DNA of 64,000 nucleotides, taken from positions 1-64,000 of the forward strand of contig NZ_JAEULY010000003.1 of assembly GCF_016793595.1 (NCBI RefSeq). The letters run 5' to 3'. The notes beneath the pieces are model-generated. The model was not told where the DNA came from. It did not search any database and saw nothing but the letters and a program-made list of their open reading frames with translations. Positions 1-10,902 of the stretch are shown here, one piece after another. The position numbers and the translations under genes are program-made. The first letter of the stretch is position 1. Each line of letters opens with the position of its first letter. The stretch comes from Phreatobacter sp. GTDB lineage: Bacteria; Pseudomonadota; Alphaproteobacteria; Rhizobiales; Phreatobacteraceae.

Positions 1-167
1 GGACCGCGTCTGCGGCCGACGGTGAAGCGGGAGCACAAGGGCGACACTCCCACCTGCCCGCTGCGCGGCTTACACTCTCCCGGAGGGCACCCGTAGGGCG
101 GGAGAGGGCCCGGCGGATCTGAAACCCCAGCCCCTCGCCACCACCGGCCAACCCGACCGCGGGTCCT
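1..167. other. Intergenic, downstream of uvrB
   Basis: No gene is visible. The stretch contains an inverted repeat with arms CTCTCCC (75-81) and GGGAGAG (100-106) around a G/C-rich loop. There is no T-tract, so it is only weakly terminator-like. It resembles the G/C-rich palindromic spacers common between proteobacterial genes. Confidence 0.4.
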
Positions 168-2687
<2,520 letters not shown>

Positions 2688-2763
2688 GGTCGCAATATGG
2701 GCCTGCCGCCATGCGAACGGAAGGCGTCTGTTGCCGCCCTGCTGACAGGGGCTGGCGGCAATC

Positions 2764-3795
2764 TCACCCCACCATCTCCCTGACCATCGGCGCGACCTTC
2801 TCGCCGTAGAGGCGAATGCCGTTCATCAGCCTGTCGTGCGGCAGCGGGCCCGCGCTGTATTTCAGCTGAAACCGGCTGGCGCCCAGCGTCTTCACCGTCG
2901 CGGCGATCTTGCGCGCCACCGTTTCCGGGCCGCCGACATAGAGCGAGCCCTGATCGATCTCGCGGTCGAACTCGGCGCGCTGCATCGGCGGCCAGCCGCG
3001 CTCGGAGCCGATCTGGTCGCGCATCCGCTTGTAATCGGCATAGAACTCCTCGCGGGCGGCCGCGTCGGTCTCGCCGACATAGCCCGGCGAATGCACGCCG
3101 ATGGGCTGTTCCGCCAGCTCGAACTGGCCGAGCGCGCGGTGATAGAGATCGACATAGGGGCGGAAGCGCGCGGGTTCGCCGCCGATGATCGCCAGCATCA
3201 GGGGCAGGTGATAGCGCGCCGCACGCACCACCGATTCCGGGCTGCCGCCGACCCCGATCCAGGTCTTGAGGCGCCCCGTCTCGATCGTCGGAAAGACCTG
3301 CTGGTTCTTGAGCGGCGGCCGGGTCGTACCTTCCCAGGTCACGGGATCGCCGGTCAGCAGATGCGCGAACAGGTCGAGCTTCTCGGAGAACAGCGTCTCG
3401 TATTGCGACAGGTCGAAGCCGAACAGCGGGAAGGACTCGGTGAAGGAGCCACGGCCGAGAATCACCTCGGCCCGGCCGTTGGACACGGCATCGAGGGTCG
3501 AGAAGCGCTGGAACACCCGGATGGGATCGTCCGAGGACAGCACGGTCACCGCCGATCCCAGGCGAATGCGCTTGGTTTGCGCGGCGATGGCGGCCAGCGC
3601 CACTTCCGGGGCGGAAATGGCGAAGTCGCCGCGATGATGCTCGCCGAGGCCGATGAAATCGATGCCCAATTCGTCGGCGAGCACGCCCTGCGCCACCACC
3701 TGCCGGATCACCTCGGCATGAGCCACGGGCTTGCCGTCCGCGCCGGCGGTGACGTCGCCGAACGTGTCGAGGCCGAGTTCAAGGGTGCGGGTCAT
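2764..3795 (-). CDS. LLM-class flavin-dependent oxidoreductase
   Basis: This luciferase-like monooxygenase (343 aa) should use FMNH2 to oxidise a small organic substrate; the substrate cannot be read from sequence. Family features are the N-terminal [11 protein letters not shown] strand, the [19 protein letters not shown] segment with the conserved EHH, and the [20 protein letters not shown] segment. The start at 3795 is preferred because GGAG precedes it and the family begins here; an upstream extension to 3957 in the same frame has no homologous character. It is divergent from the Bug protein at 3990, with about 190 bp between them. Confidence 0.85.
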   Translation of the reverse strand: MTRTLELGLDTFGDVTAGADGKPVAHAEVIRQVVAQGVLADELGIDFIGLGEHHRGDFAISAPEVALAAIAAQTKRIRLGSAVTVLSSDDPIRVFQRFSTLDAVSNGRAEVILGRGSFTESFPLFGFDLSQYETLFSEKLDLFAHLLTGDPVTWEGTTRPPLKNQQVFPTIETGRLKTWIGVGGSPESVVRAARYHLPLMLAIIGGEPARFRPYVDLYHRALGQFELAEQPIGVHSPGYVGETDAAAREEFYADYKRMRDQIGSERGWPPMQRAEFDREIDQGSLYVGGPETVARKIAATVKTLGASRFQLKYSAGPLPHDRLMNGIRLYGEKVAPMVREMVG

Positions 3796-3989
3796 GCGGG
3801 CTCCGTTGACGGGATCATGCGGCCAAAGGCCGCGCGAGACGGCGAATTCCGCAAAGAAAGCCATGTGGGGCGGCGATCGCCATTCTGGAAGCTGCATCCA
3901 TGCAAGCGCGGCTTGCGCGGGCCGGCTTCCGCGCAATGAGACGCCGTGGCATGTCACTCTCCAAGCAATCGGCCGACAGGAAACGCCCC

Positions 3990-4964
3990 ATGACCATCAC
4001 CCGCCGCGCGGCCCTGCCGCTGATCGGTTCCGCCCTTGCCGCCCCCGGCCTCGCCCGCGCGCAGGCCGATTACCCGTCCCGCCCCGTGACCGTCGTCGTG
4101 CCGCAGGCCGCTGGCGGCGCCAACGACATTATCGGCCGCCTCGTCGCCGAGAAGCTCTCCGAGGTGCTCGGCCAGCGCTTCGTCATCGAGAACAAGGCCG
4201 GCGCCGGCGGCAATCTCGGCTCGCAGGCGGCCGCGCGCGCGACGCCGGACGGCTACACCCTGCTGGTGACGATCTCCGCCAGTCAGGCGATCAACCCCGC
4301 GCTCTATGCGCGCACCGGCTTCGATCCTGTGAAGGATTTCGCCCCGATCTCGATGCTCGGCACCGTGCCGAACGTGCTGGTCGTCAATCCGAATTTCGAG
4401 GCGAAGACCATCGCCGACCTGATCCGCATGGCGAAGGAGAAGCCGGGCTTCTACCAGTATGCCTCGGCCGGCAACGGCACGCTGAACCATCTCGTCGGCG
4501 AGATGCTGAAGTCGCGGGCCGGCATTGACCTCAAGCATATCCCCTATCGCGGCATCGCCCCGGCGCTCGCCGATGTCATTGCCGGCCACGTGCCGATGAC
4601 CTTCGCCAACCTGCCGGCCGCGATCAGCCAGATCCAGGGCCGCACGGTGCGCGCCCTCGGCGTATCGACGCTGAAGCGCAACGGTTTCGTTCCCGACGTG
4701 CCGACCATCGCCGAGACCGTGCCCGGCTTCGACGCCGAACTGTGGATCGCGATCTACGGCGTCGCGGGCACGCCCCAGCCGATCATCGACAAGCTGGTCG
4801 CGGCAACCCACCGGGCCATGGCCGCGCCGGAGATGAAGGACAAGTTCGCGCAGCAGGGCGCGGAGATCGTCACCTCGACGCCGGCGGAACTGGCCGCCAA
4901 GCTGGACGCGGACCTGAAGGTCTGGGCCGAGATCGTCAAGGCGTCGGGCGCGCGGATCGAGTGA
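3990..4964 (+). CDS. Bug/TctC-family tripartite tricarboxylate transporter binding protein
   Basis: This 324-aa periplasmic solute receptor belongs to the Bug family, whose members bind carboxylates and related anions. A twin-arginine-like leader (ITRRAALPLIGSALA, cleavage near ARA-QA) is followed by the family hallmarks YPSRPVTVVVPQAAGGAND and IENKAGAGGNLGSQAAA. The start at 3990 follows GACAGGAAA and gives a normal leader; ATG codons at 3900 and 3951 would extend it. No tctA/tctB membrane genes lie nearby, which is usual for orphan Bug proteins. It is convergent with the DUF3237 gene, so the membrane partner must be elsewhere. Confidence 0.9.
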   Translation: MTITRRAALPLIGSALAAPGLARAQADYPSRPVTVVVPQAAGGANDIIGRLVAEKLSEVLGQRFVIENKAGAGGNLGSQAAARATPDGYTLLVTISASQAINPALYARTGFDPVKDFAPISMLGTVPNVLVVNPNFEAKTIADLIRMAKEKPGFYQYASAGNGTLNHLVGEMLKSRAGIDLKHIPYRGIAPALADVIAGHVPMTFANLPAAISQIQGRTVRALGVSTLKRNGFVPDVPTIAETVPGFDAELWIAIYGVAGTPQPIIDKLVAATHRAMAAPEMKDKFAQQGAEIVTSTPAELAAKLDADLKVWAEIVKASGARIE

Positions 4965-4980
4965 GGCAGGCCGCCCCCGC

Positions 4981-5433
4981 CTACCCGACTTCGTAGATGT
5001 CCAGCAGGACCTGGTCGGGCAGGCGCGCGCCCGCGCACACGAAGATCGACCGCATCAGCCACGCGAGGTCGGGGTCGCCGGTCTCGAAGCGCGGAACCGT
5101 GCGGAAGTAGATCAGCGCGGGGTCCACGGGCTCGCCGCGCTTCAGCCGGGCGATCAGCTCCGACGGGCCGCGGCGTATGCCGCTGTTCTCGACATAGACG
5201 CGGCTGCCGGTCTCGGTCTCGATGACATAGCGGGCGTGGATGTCGGCAAGCCCCTCGTCGCGGATCGACTGATAGTCCGTGCCACCGGGAAGGATCTTGC
5301 CTGTCAGCCGTGGGCCGCTGACCCGGCCGCCCAGGATCGGGATCAGGCGACGCTCGCCGAGCGGTGTCGCGCCGACCTCGATGGCAGGCGCGACGTCGGC
5401 AGCGATCGAGAAGACCGGGCGTAGCGTCAGCAT
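4981..5433 (-). CDS. DUF3237 domain-containing protein
   Basis: This 150-aa cytosolic protein matches the DUF3237 family. It shows the opening L.P.F......PA..VG..P.G.RR..PI.GG...GP.L.G..LPGG.DYQ, then a Y.IET..G..VY.EN.G.R segment and a Y.RT.P.FETG......L....FV..G motif near the C-terminus. The biochemical role of the family is unknown. Start ATG at 5433. It is convergent with the Bug gene and divergent from the adaptor gene at 5646. Confidence 0.82.
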   Translation of the reverse strand: MLTLRPVFSIAADVAPAIEVGATPLGERRLIPILGGRVSGPRLTGKILPGGTDYQSIRDEGLADIHARYVIETETGSRVYVENSGIRRGPSELIARLKRGEPVDPALIYFRTVPRFETGDPDLAWLMRSIFVCAGARLPDQVLLDIYEVG

Positions 5434-5645
5434 GGTCCTGGGGCTCGCGGCTCGTCGGTTTCACCTGAAGGCGATCAGTAGCGTGATCGGGCGGCCAGAC
5501 CCAGCGCCGCCCGGAATTTCCGCCATGCACGGCCTGAAGCGCGGCTTCGCACCTTCAAGGCCGGGCTCCGATCCTTTCCAAACTGTCACGTGATCCCTTG
5601 GCCGCGGCGTGGTAATTTCGACGGCAACCGAGGGACAATTCGCGC

Positions 5646-7340
5646 ATGCGTCGCTGGCCGCTCTATCTCCTGATCCTCGCCGCGCTCGGCGGCGGCGCCT
5701 GGTGGTTCGCCGGGCCGGGTACCTTCGCGGTTGCCGACCAGCCGGCCTGGCGTACGGTCAAGGTCGATCGCGGCGACGTGGTGGCCTCCGTCAACGCCAC
5801 CGGCACGATCAACCCGATCTCGACCGTCGTGGTCGGCTCGCAGGTCTCGGGTCAGGTGCTGGAGATCCTCGCCGACTTCAACACGCAGGTTGAAGCCGGG
5901 CAGATTCTCGCCCGCCTCGACCCGACGCAGGTGAAGGCACGCCTCGACGGCGCCCGCGCCGACCTCGCCAATGCGCGTGCCGGCCGGCAGGTGCAGGAGG
6001 CGCAGATCGAGCAGAGCCGCGCCGACATCGCCCGCGCCGAGGCCGCACGGCTCGATGCCGTGGCCAAGCTCGCGCAGGTTCAGGCCCAGCTCGCCGATGC
6101 CGAACGCATCCTCGCGCGCCAGAACGATCTCGGCACGCGCGGCTTCGCGGCGCAGGCCGCCATCGACACGGCCCGCGCCACGGCCGAGGCCCAGCGCGCG
6201 GCGCGCGATTCCGCGCGGGCGCAGATCGCCTCGGCGGAAGCGTCCAAGCAGTCCATCGAGGCGGGGTTGAGGGTGGCGCAGGCGACGCTCGGCACATCGG
6301 ACGCCCAGATCATGCAGCGCGAGGCCGTCGTTCGTCAGATCGAGGTCGACCTCGCCAATACCGAGATCAAGTCGCCCGTGGTCGGCACCGTCGTCCAGCG
6401 CCAGGTCGAACTCGGCCAGACAGTGGCGGCCTCGCTGCAGGCCCCGACCCTGTTCCTCGTGGCGCAGGATCTCTCGTCCATGGAGATCTACGCCAATGTC
6501 GACGAGGCCGATGTCGGCCGCGTGCGCACCGGGCAGCCGGTGACCTTCTCGGTCAACGCCTATCCGAACCGCGAATTCCGCGGCGAGGTGAAGCTCGTGC
6601 GCCTCGGCTCGCAGACCATCCAGAACGTCGTCATCTACACGGCGGTCATCTCGTTTCAGAACCAGCGCCGGGAACTGCTGCCGGGCATGACCGCGACGCT
6701 CCGGATCATCTCCGATCGGCGCGACAATGTCGTGCGGGTGCCGAATTCGGCCCTCCGCTGGCGGCCGGCGGGGACGGCGGCCGAGACGCCGCAGCCGCAG
6801 CAATCCGCCAATCCCTTCGGCCCGCCGCAGATCGGCCGCGGCTGGGGCGGCGGCGGTCAGCAGCAGGGCGGCGGCCGGCAGATGAACGAGTTCGTCGAGA
6901 GCCTGAAGACCGAGCTCGGTCTCGACGCCAACCAGCGCGAGCAGATCGACGCCATCGTGACCGCGGCGCGCCCGCAATTCGCCGGCCTGATGGACCCCTC
7001 GCTCGACCGCAACCAGCGGCTGGAGCGTGTGCGCCAGATCCGCGCCGACATGGCGCGGCGCATCGAGACGGTCCTGACCGAGACGCAGCGCCCGACCTTC
7101 GCCGATATCCGCGCCCGCTATGAGGGCGGCAGGGGCGGCGCCGGCGGCCAGCCGGGCCGCGTCTTCGTGGTCGGCGAGGACGGCAAGCCGCAGGCCGTGG
7201 CTATCAGGCTCGGTGCGACCGACGGATCGACGACCGAAGTCGTCTCCGGCGCCATCGAGCCCGGCCGCGAGGTGATCATCGGCGGCGGCCCGCCCGCGAC
7301 GGCCCAGTCGGCCCCGCAGCGCGGCTTCCGGATGTTCTGA
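5646..7340 (+). CDS. MacA-like periplasmic adaptor with inserted helical domain
   Basis: This membrane-fusion protein (564 aa) would bridge an inner-membrane transporter and an outer-membrane channel. Residues 5-22 form one membrane anchor. A lipoyl half-motif follows at about 45-92 (GTINPISTVVVGSQVSGQV), then a coiled-coil hairpin (about 95-235), the second lipoyl half (KSPVVGTVVQRQVELGQTV) and a beta-barrel (275-370). The oddity is residues 380-505: a Gln/Gly/Pro-rich linker, then a helical block (411-493) ending LTETQRPTFADIRARYE that resembles LTXXQ/Spy-CpxP proteins. The membrane-proximal domain then resumes (RVFVVGEDGKPQAVAIRLG). It sits 5 bp before the ATPase gene, so the two are one operon. 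Confidence 0.88.
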   Translation: MRRWPLYLLILAALGGGAWWFAGPGTFAVADQPAWRTVKVDRGDVVASVNATGTINPISTVVVGSQVSGQVLEILADFNTQVEAGQILARLDPTQVKARLDGARADLANARAGRQVQEAQIEQSRADIARAEAARLDAVAKLAQVQAQLADAERILARQNDLGTRGFAAQAAIDTARATAEAQRAARDSARAQIASAEASKQSIEAGLRVAQATLGTSDAQIMQREAVVRQIEVDLANTEIKSPVVGTVVQRQVELGQTVAASLQAPTLFLVAQDLSSMEIYANVDEADVGRVRTGQPVTFSVNAYPNREFRGEVKLVRLGSQTIQNVVIYTAVISFQNQRRELLPGMTATLRIISDRRDNVVRVPNSALRWRPAGTAAETPQPQQSANPFGPPQIGRGWGGGGQQQGGGRQMNEFVESLKTELGLDANQREQIDAIVTAARPQFAGLMDPSLDRNQRLERVRQIRADMARRIETVLTETQRPTFADIRARYEGGRGGAGGQPGRVFVVGEDGKPQAVAIRLGATDGSTTEVVSGAIEPGREVIIGGGPPATAQSAPQRGFRMF

Positions 7341-7345
7341 TCGCC

Positions 7346-8098
7346 ATGGCCGATCCGGTGACCGAACGCCCGCTGATCGAGACCGTTGATCTCGCCCGCC
7401 ACTACACGCTCGGCGACCAGGTGGTGACCGCGCTGGCCGGCGTCTCCGTGAACGTGGCGCGCGGCGAGTTCGTCGCCGTCATGGGCCCCTCCGGCTCGGG
7501 CAAGTCGACCTTCATGAACCTCGTCGGCTGCCTCGACAAGCCGACCGCCGGCCGCTACGTGCTCGACGGCGAGGAGGTCTCGGCCATGTCGGCGGACGGC
7601 CTCGCCGAGGTGCGTAACCGCAAGATCGGCTTCGTGTTCCAGCAGTTCAACCTGCTCGACCGGCAGGACGCGCTGGCCAATGTCGAGCTGCCGATGGTCT
7701 ATGCCGGGCTCGGCCGCAGGGAGCGCCGCGCGCGGGCGGAGGCCTCTCTCGCCAAGGTCGGCCTCGCCGAACGCGTTCACCATCTGCCGACCCAGCTTTC
7801 GGGCGGTCAGCAGCAGCGCGTCGCCATCGCGCGCGCGCTCGTCAACGACCCCAAGGTGCTGCTGGCGGACGAGCCGACCGGCGCGCTCGACAGCCGCACC
7901 TCTCTGGAGATCATGGCGCTGTTCCAGGATTTGAACCGGCAGGGCATGACCGTGCTCGTCGTCACCCACGAGCCGGACGTCGCGACCTTCGCCAGCCGCG
8001 TGGTGCGCTTCAGGGACGGGCGCGTGCTGTCCGACACGAAGCAGGCGCCAATGGACGCGGCGCGGGCGCTGGAAGAGGCTGTCGAGGAAGCGGCGTGA
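7346..8098 (+). CDS. MacB/LolD-type ABC transporter ATPase
   Basis: This 250-aa nucleotide-binding subunit shows Walker A GPSGSGKS (47-54), Q-loop Q99, signature LSGGQQQ (151-157), Walker B VLLADEP (171-177) and switch His208. The VALIDATED-like family landmarks FVFQQFNLL and ADEPTGALD mark the LolD/MacB/FtsE branch, which works with FtsX-type permeases and MacA-like adaptors. The adaptor gene lies immediately upstream. No permease gene follows: the next gene, on the other strand, ends 22 bp downstream. The partner permease must therefore be encoded elsewhere or has been lost. Confidence 0.9.
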   Translation: MADPVTERPLIETVDLARHYTLGDQVVTALAGVSVNVARGEFVAVMGPSGSGKSTFMNLVGCLDKPTAGRYVLDGEEVSAMSADGLAEVRNRKIGFVFQQFNLLDRQDALANVELPMVYAGLGRRERRARAEASLAKVGLAERVHHLPTQLSGGQQQRVAIARALVNDPKVLLADEPTGALDSRTSLEIMALFQDLNRQGMTVLVVTHEPDVATFASRVVRFRDGRVLSDTKQAPMDAARALEEAVEEAA

Positions 8099-8120
8099 TC
8101 AGCGTCACGACGCCCGGGCC

Positions 8121-9983
8121 TCACGCATAGAGCCGCTTGATCGCGTCCGCGTATTTCGCCTCGATCGCCTTGCGCCGCACCTTCATCGTCGCGGTCACTT
8201 CGCCGTCATCGTGGTCGAGTTCCTTGTCGAGGATCTCGAAGCGGCGGATGTTGGCGACCTGCGCCAGCGTCTCGTTGGCCTTGTCGACCTCGGCCCGAAC
8301 CAGTTCCACCACCTGCGGCGCCTGCGACAGGTTCTTGTAGTTGGTGAAGGCGATGCCCTTCATCTCGGCCCACTTGCCGACCGTCTCCATGTCGATCTGG
8401 ATCAGGGCCGCGACATATTTCTGGCGGTCGCCGAAGACGATGACTTCCTTGACGAACGGGCTGGACTTCACCGCGTGCTCGATCTCGGTCGGCGACAGGT
8501 TCTTGCCGCCGGCGGTGATCATGATGTCCTTCTTGCGATCGACCACCTTGAGATGGCCACCCTGCATCTCGGCGACGTCGCCGGTGCGCAGCCAGCCGTC
8601 GACGATGGTCGCCTTCGTGGCCTCCTCGTTCTTGTAATAGCCCTCGAAGATGGTCGCGCCGCGGGCCATGATCTCGCCGTCCTCGGCGAGCTGGACCTGC
8701 GTTCCCTTCATCGCAATGCCGACGGTGCCGACCACCACATCCTCCGGCGTCTGGCCCAGAATGCCGCCGGACGTCTCGGTCATGCCGTAGATCTCGACCA
8801 GCGGCACGCCGATGGTGCGGAAGAAGCGGATCACCTCGGGCGCGATCGGAGCTGCGCCCGTGAAGGCGACGCGGCAGCGGGTCAGGCCGATGGCATTGTT
8901 CAAGGCGCGGAACACAGCGACATAGGCGAGCCCATGCTTGGCCTTCTCGACCAGCGACCACTGGCTGCGCGGCTTGTCCGCGAAAGGCGCGCACAGTGCG
9001 AACGCCCTGGCGTAGAGCCACTTCTGCAGCGGCTTGGCCTCGTACATCTTCACGCGGATGCCGGAATGCATCTTCTCCCAGATGCGCGGCACGCCGAGGA
9101 AGCTGAGCGGCGCGACCTCGCGAAGGTCCTCCTGCACGGTCCTGAGGCTCTCGCCGAAATTGACCTGGCTGCCGGAATAGAGCGGTCCGAACACCGTCGT
9201 CGCCTGCTCGGCCACATGGCAGAGCGGCAGGTAGGACAGCGTCGTCCAGCCCTCGCCGATGCCGTAGCGGTCCAGAAGCCCGTTCGCCCCCGCGCGGATG
9301 TTGCGGTAGGACAGCATCGCGCCCTTGGGCTTGCCGGTGGAGCCGGACGTGTAGATCAGGAGCGCGATGTCGGACAGCGAATGGTCCTTCATCAGCTCGT
9401 CGATCAGGCCGGGGTTCTTTTCGTACTCGGCGCGGCCGAGCGCCTCCACCTCGTCGAAGGTCATGACGAGCCCCGGCTCGTAGCCGGCAAGGCCGCGGTT
9501 CTCCAGCGCGATGATCCTGGTCACCTTCGGCAGGTCGGCGCGCGCCTCCACCACCTTGTCGATCTGCTCCTGGTCCTCGCAGACAACGATGGAGCAGTCG
9601 GAATGGTCGAGGACATAGGCGACCTCGTTCGACGGGCTGGTCGGGTAGACGCCGACCGTCACCGCGCCGACCGCGCCGGCGCCCAGCTGCGACAGCACCC
9701 ATTCGATGCGGTTTTCGGAGATGACGCCGATATGGCCTTTCGGCCCGAGGCCGAGCGCGCGGAAGCCGAGACCGACATGGCAGGCGCGCAGCCAGTATTC
9801 CGCGAAGGTCGTCGGCCGCCAGATGCCGAAGCGCTTCTGGCGCAGCGCGATGCGGTCGCCCCGCTCGGCGGCGTGCTTCTTCAGCATCTCGACGATGGTC
9901 AGCGTCGGCAGGGCGGCGGCCGGATCGGCGGCGGAGGATGCCACCTCGCGCGGCATGTCCAGGGTCATTGCGCTCGCGGTCAT
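8121..9983 (-). CDS. Long-chain-type AMP-dependent acyl-CoA synthetase
   Basis: This 620-aa member of the adenylate-forming superfamily would activate a carboxylic acid with ATP and CoA. The nucleotide loop YTSGSTGKPKG is at about 211-221. A8-type motifs GWLRTGDVAEMQGGHLKVVDRK and ITAGGKNLSPTEIE are near the C-terminus. The ATG at 9983 overlaps the stop of livF in an ATGA arrangement, so I prefer it to the GTG at 9992. Being the last gene of a Liv-type ABC operon, it probably acts on the transported acid or on a product of it. Whether that is aromatic or aliphatic cannot be told from the sequence. Confidence 0.9.
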   Translation of the reverse strand: MTASAMTLDMPREVASSAADPAAALPTLTIVEMLKKHAAERGDRIALRQKRFGIWRPTTFAEYWLRACHVGLGFRALGLGPKGHIGVISENRIEWVLSQLGAGAVGAVTVGVYPTSPSNEVAYVLDHSDCSIVVCEDQEQIDKVVEARADLPKVTRIIALENRGLAGYEPGLVMTFDEVEALGRAEYEKNPGLIDELMKDHSLSDIALLIYTSGSTGKPKGAMLSYRNIRAGANGLLDRYGIGEGWTTLSYLPLCHVAEQATTVFGPLYSGSQVNFGESLRTVQEDLREVAPLSFLGVPRIWEKMHSGIRVKMYEAKPLQKWLYARAFALCAPFADKPRSQWSLVEKAKHGLAYVAVFRALNNAIGLTRCRVAFTGAAPIAPEVIRFFRTIGVPLVEIYGMTETSGGILGQTPEDVVVGTVGIAMKGTQVQLAEDGEIMARGATIFEGYYKNEEATKATIVDGWLRTGDVAEMQGGHLKVVDRKKDIMITAGGKNLSPTEIEHAVKSSPFVKEVIVFGDRQKYVAALIQIDMETVGKWAEMKGIAFTNYKNLSQAPQVVELVRAEVDKANETLAQVANIRRFEILDKELDHDDGEVTATMKVRRKAIEAKYADAIKRLYA

Positions 9984-10783
9984 GACAGCCACCTCTTGCG
10001 CCGCTTGTAGTGCTTGATGTCGCGATAGCTCTTGTGGGAGAGCCCGAGATAGAATTCCTGCACGTCGCGGTCGGCGATCAGCTTTTCGGTCGGGCCGTCG
10101 ATGACGATGCGGCCGGTTTCCATGATGTAGCCGTAATGGGCGATGGAGAGCGCCACGGAAGCATTCTGCTCGACCAGCAGCATGGAGACACCCTCCTCGG
10201 CATTGATCCGTGCGATGATCGCAAAGATCTCCTCGACCAGCAGCGGCGCAAGGCCAAGCGAGGGCTCGTCCAGCAGGATGACGCGGGGCTTCGCCACCAG
10301 AGCGCGCCCGATAGCCAGCATCTGCTGCTCGCCGCCGGACAGATAGCCGGCAATGGATTTGCGCCGTTCGGCGAGGCGAGGGAAGTAGCGGTAGACCAGA
10401 TCGAAGTCGGGTTTGGCGTCGTCGCGGCCGGTCAGCGCATAGGTCGCGGAGGTCAGGTTCTCCTCGACCGTCAGGTCGCCGAAGATGCGCCGCCCTTCCA
10501 TGACGTGGAACAGGCCCGAACGCACGAGCTTGTGCGGCGTCACCTGCTCCACCGGCTTGCCGTCGAAGATGATGCGCCCCTCGGTGACCTGGCCGTTCTC
10601 CATCGGCAGCAGCGCCGACACCGCCTTGAGCACGGTCGACTTGCCCGCGCCGTTGGAGCCGAGCAGCGCCACGATGCGGCCCTTCGGCACGGCGAGCGAC
10701 AGGCCACGCAGCGCCTGAATTGCCTTGTTGTAGACCACCTCGATATTGTTGACCTCGAGGATCGCGTCGGCCGTCTCTGCCAT
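9980..10783 (-). CDS. livF: Branched-chain-type ABC transporter ATPase LivF
   Basis: This is the second ATPase (267 aa) of a HAAT-family importer. Walker A GSNGAGKS is at 42-49, followed by signature LSGGEQQM and Walker B VILLDEPSLGLAP. The basic C-terminal extension (SYRDIKHYKRRKRW) is longer than in classic E. coli LivF. It follows the binding-protein gene after about 120 bp that hold a hairpin and a palindromic repeat, and it overlaps the acyl-CoA synthetase by ATGA. GGTGAGA precedes the start. Confidence 0.92.
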   Translation of the reverse strand: MAETADAILEVNNIEVVYNKAIQALRGLSLAVPKGRIVALLGSNGAGKSTVLKAVSALLPMENGQVTEGRIIFDGKPVEQVTPHKLVRSGLFHVMEGRRIFGDLTVEENLTSATYALTGRDDAKPDFDLVYRYFPRLAERRKSIAGYLSGGEQQMLAIGRALVAKPRVILLDEPSLGLAPLLVEEIFAIIARINAEEGVSMLLVEQNASVALSIAHYGYIMETGRIVIDGPTEKLIADRDVQEFYLGLSHKSYRDIKHYKRRKRWLS

Positions 10784-10796
10784 GGTCTCACCGCCA

Positions 10797-10846
10797 GAGC
10801 ATGCTGCGGAAAACTGGAATCCGGCTTTCCGGCGCCAGCATGCGGA
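10797..10846 (+). repeat. 50-bp palindromic intergenic repeat, copy 1
   Basis: The element runs from GAGCATGC to GCATGCGGA and contains GCGGAAAA followed by CCGG-C-TTTCCGG. The outer arms (GCATGC) and the inner CCGG/CCGG arms make it foldable. The reverse complement of 13186-13235 matches it along its whole length with a handful of substitutions. It lies between the binding-protein gene and livF. Confidence 0.75.
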
Positions 10847-10869
10847 AACTGGGAACCCCTGAGGGAAAG

Positions 10870-10897
10870 CGGCGGCCCCGCCAAAGCGAGGCCGCCG
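10870..10897 (-). terminator. Hairpin just after the binding-protein gene
   Basis: An 8-bp stem (CGGCGGCC at 10870-10877 pairing with GGCCGCCG at 10890-10897) closes a 12-nt loop. It begins five bases past the stop codon of the binding-protein gene on the minus strand. There is no U-tract, so it more likely protects the 3' end of upstream mRNA or attenuates partially than terminates fully. That would raise binding-protein levels relative to livF. Confidence 0.5.
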
Positions 10898-10902
10898 GTC
10901 AG

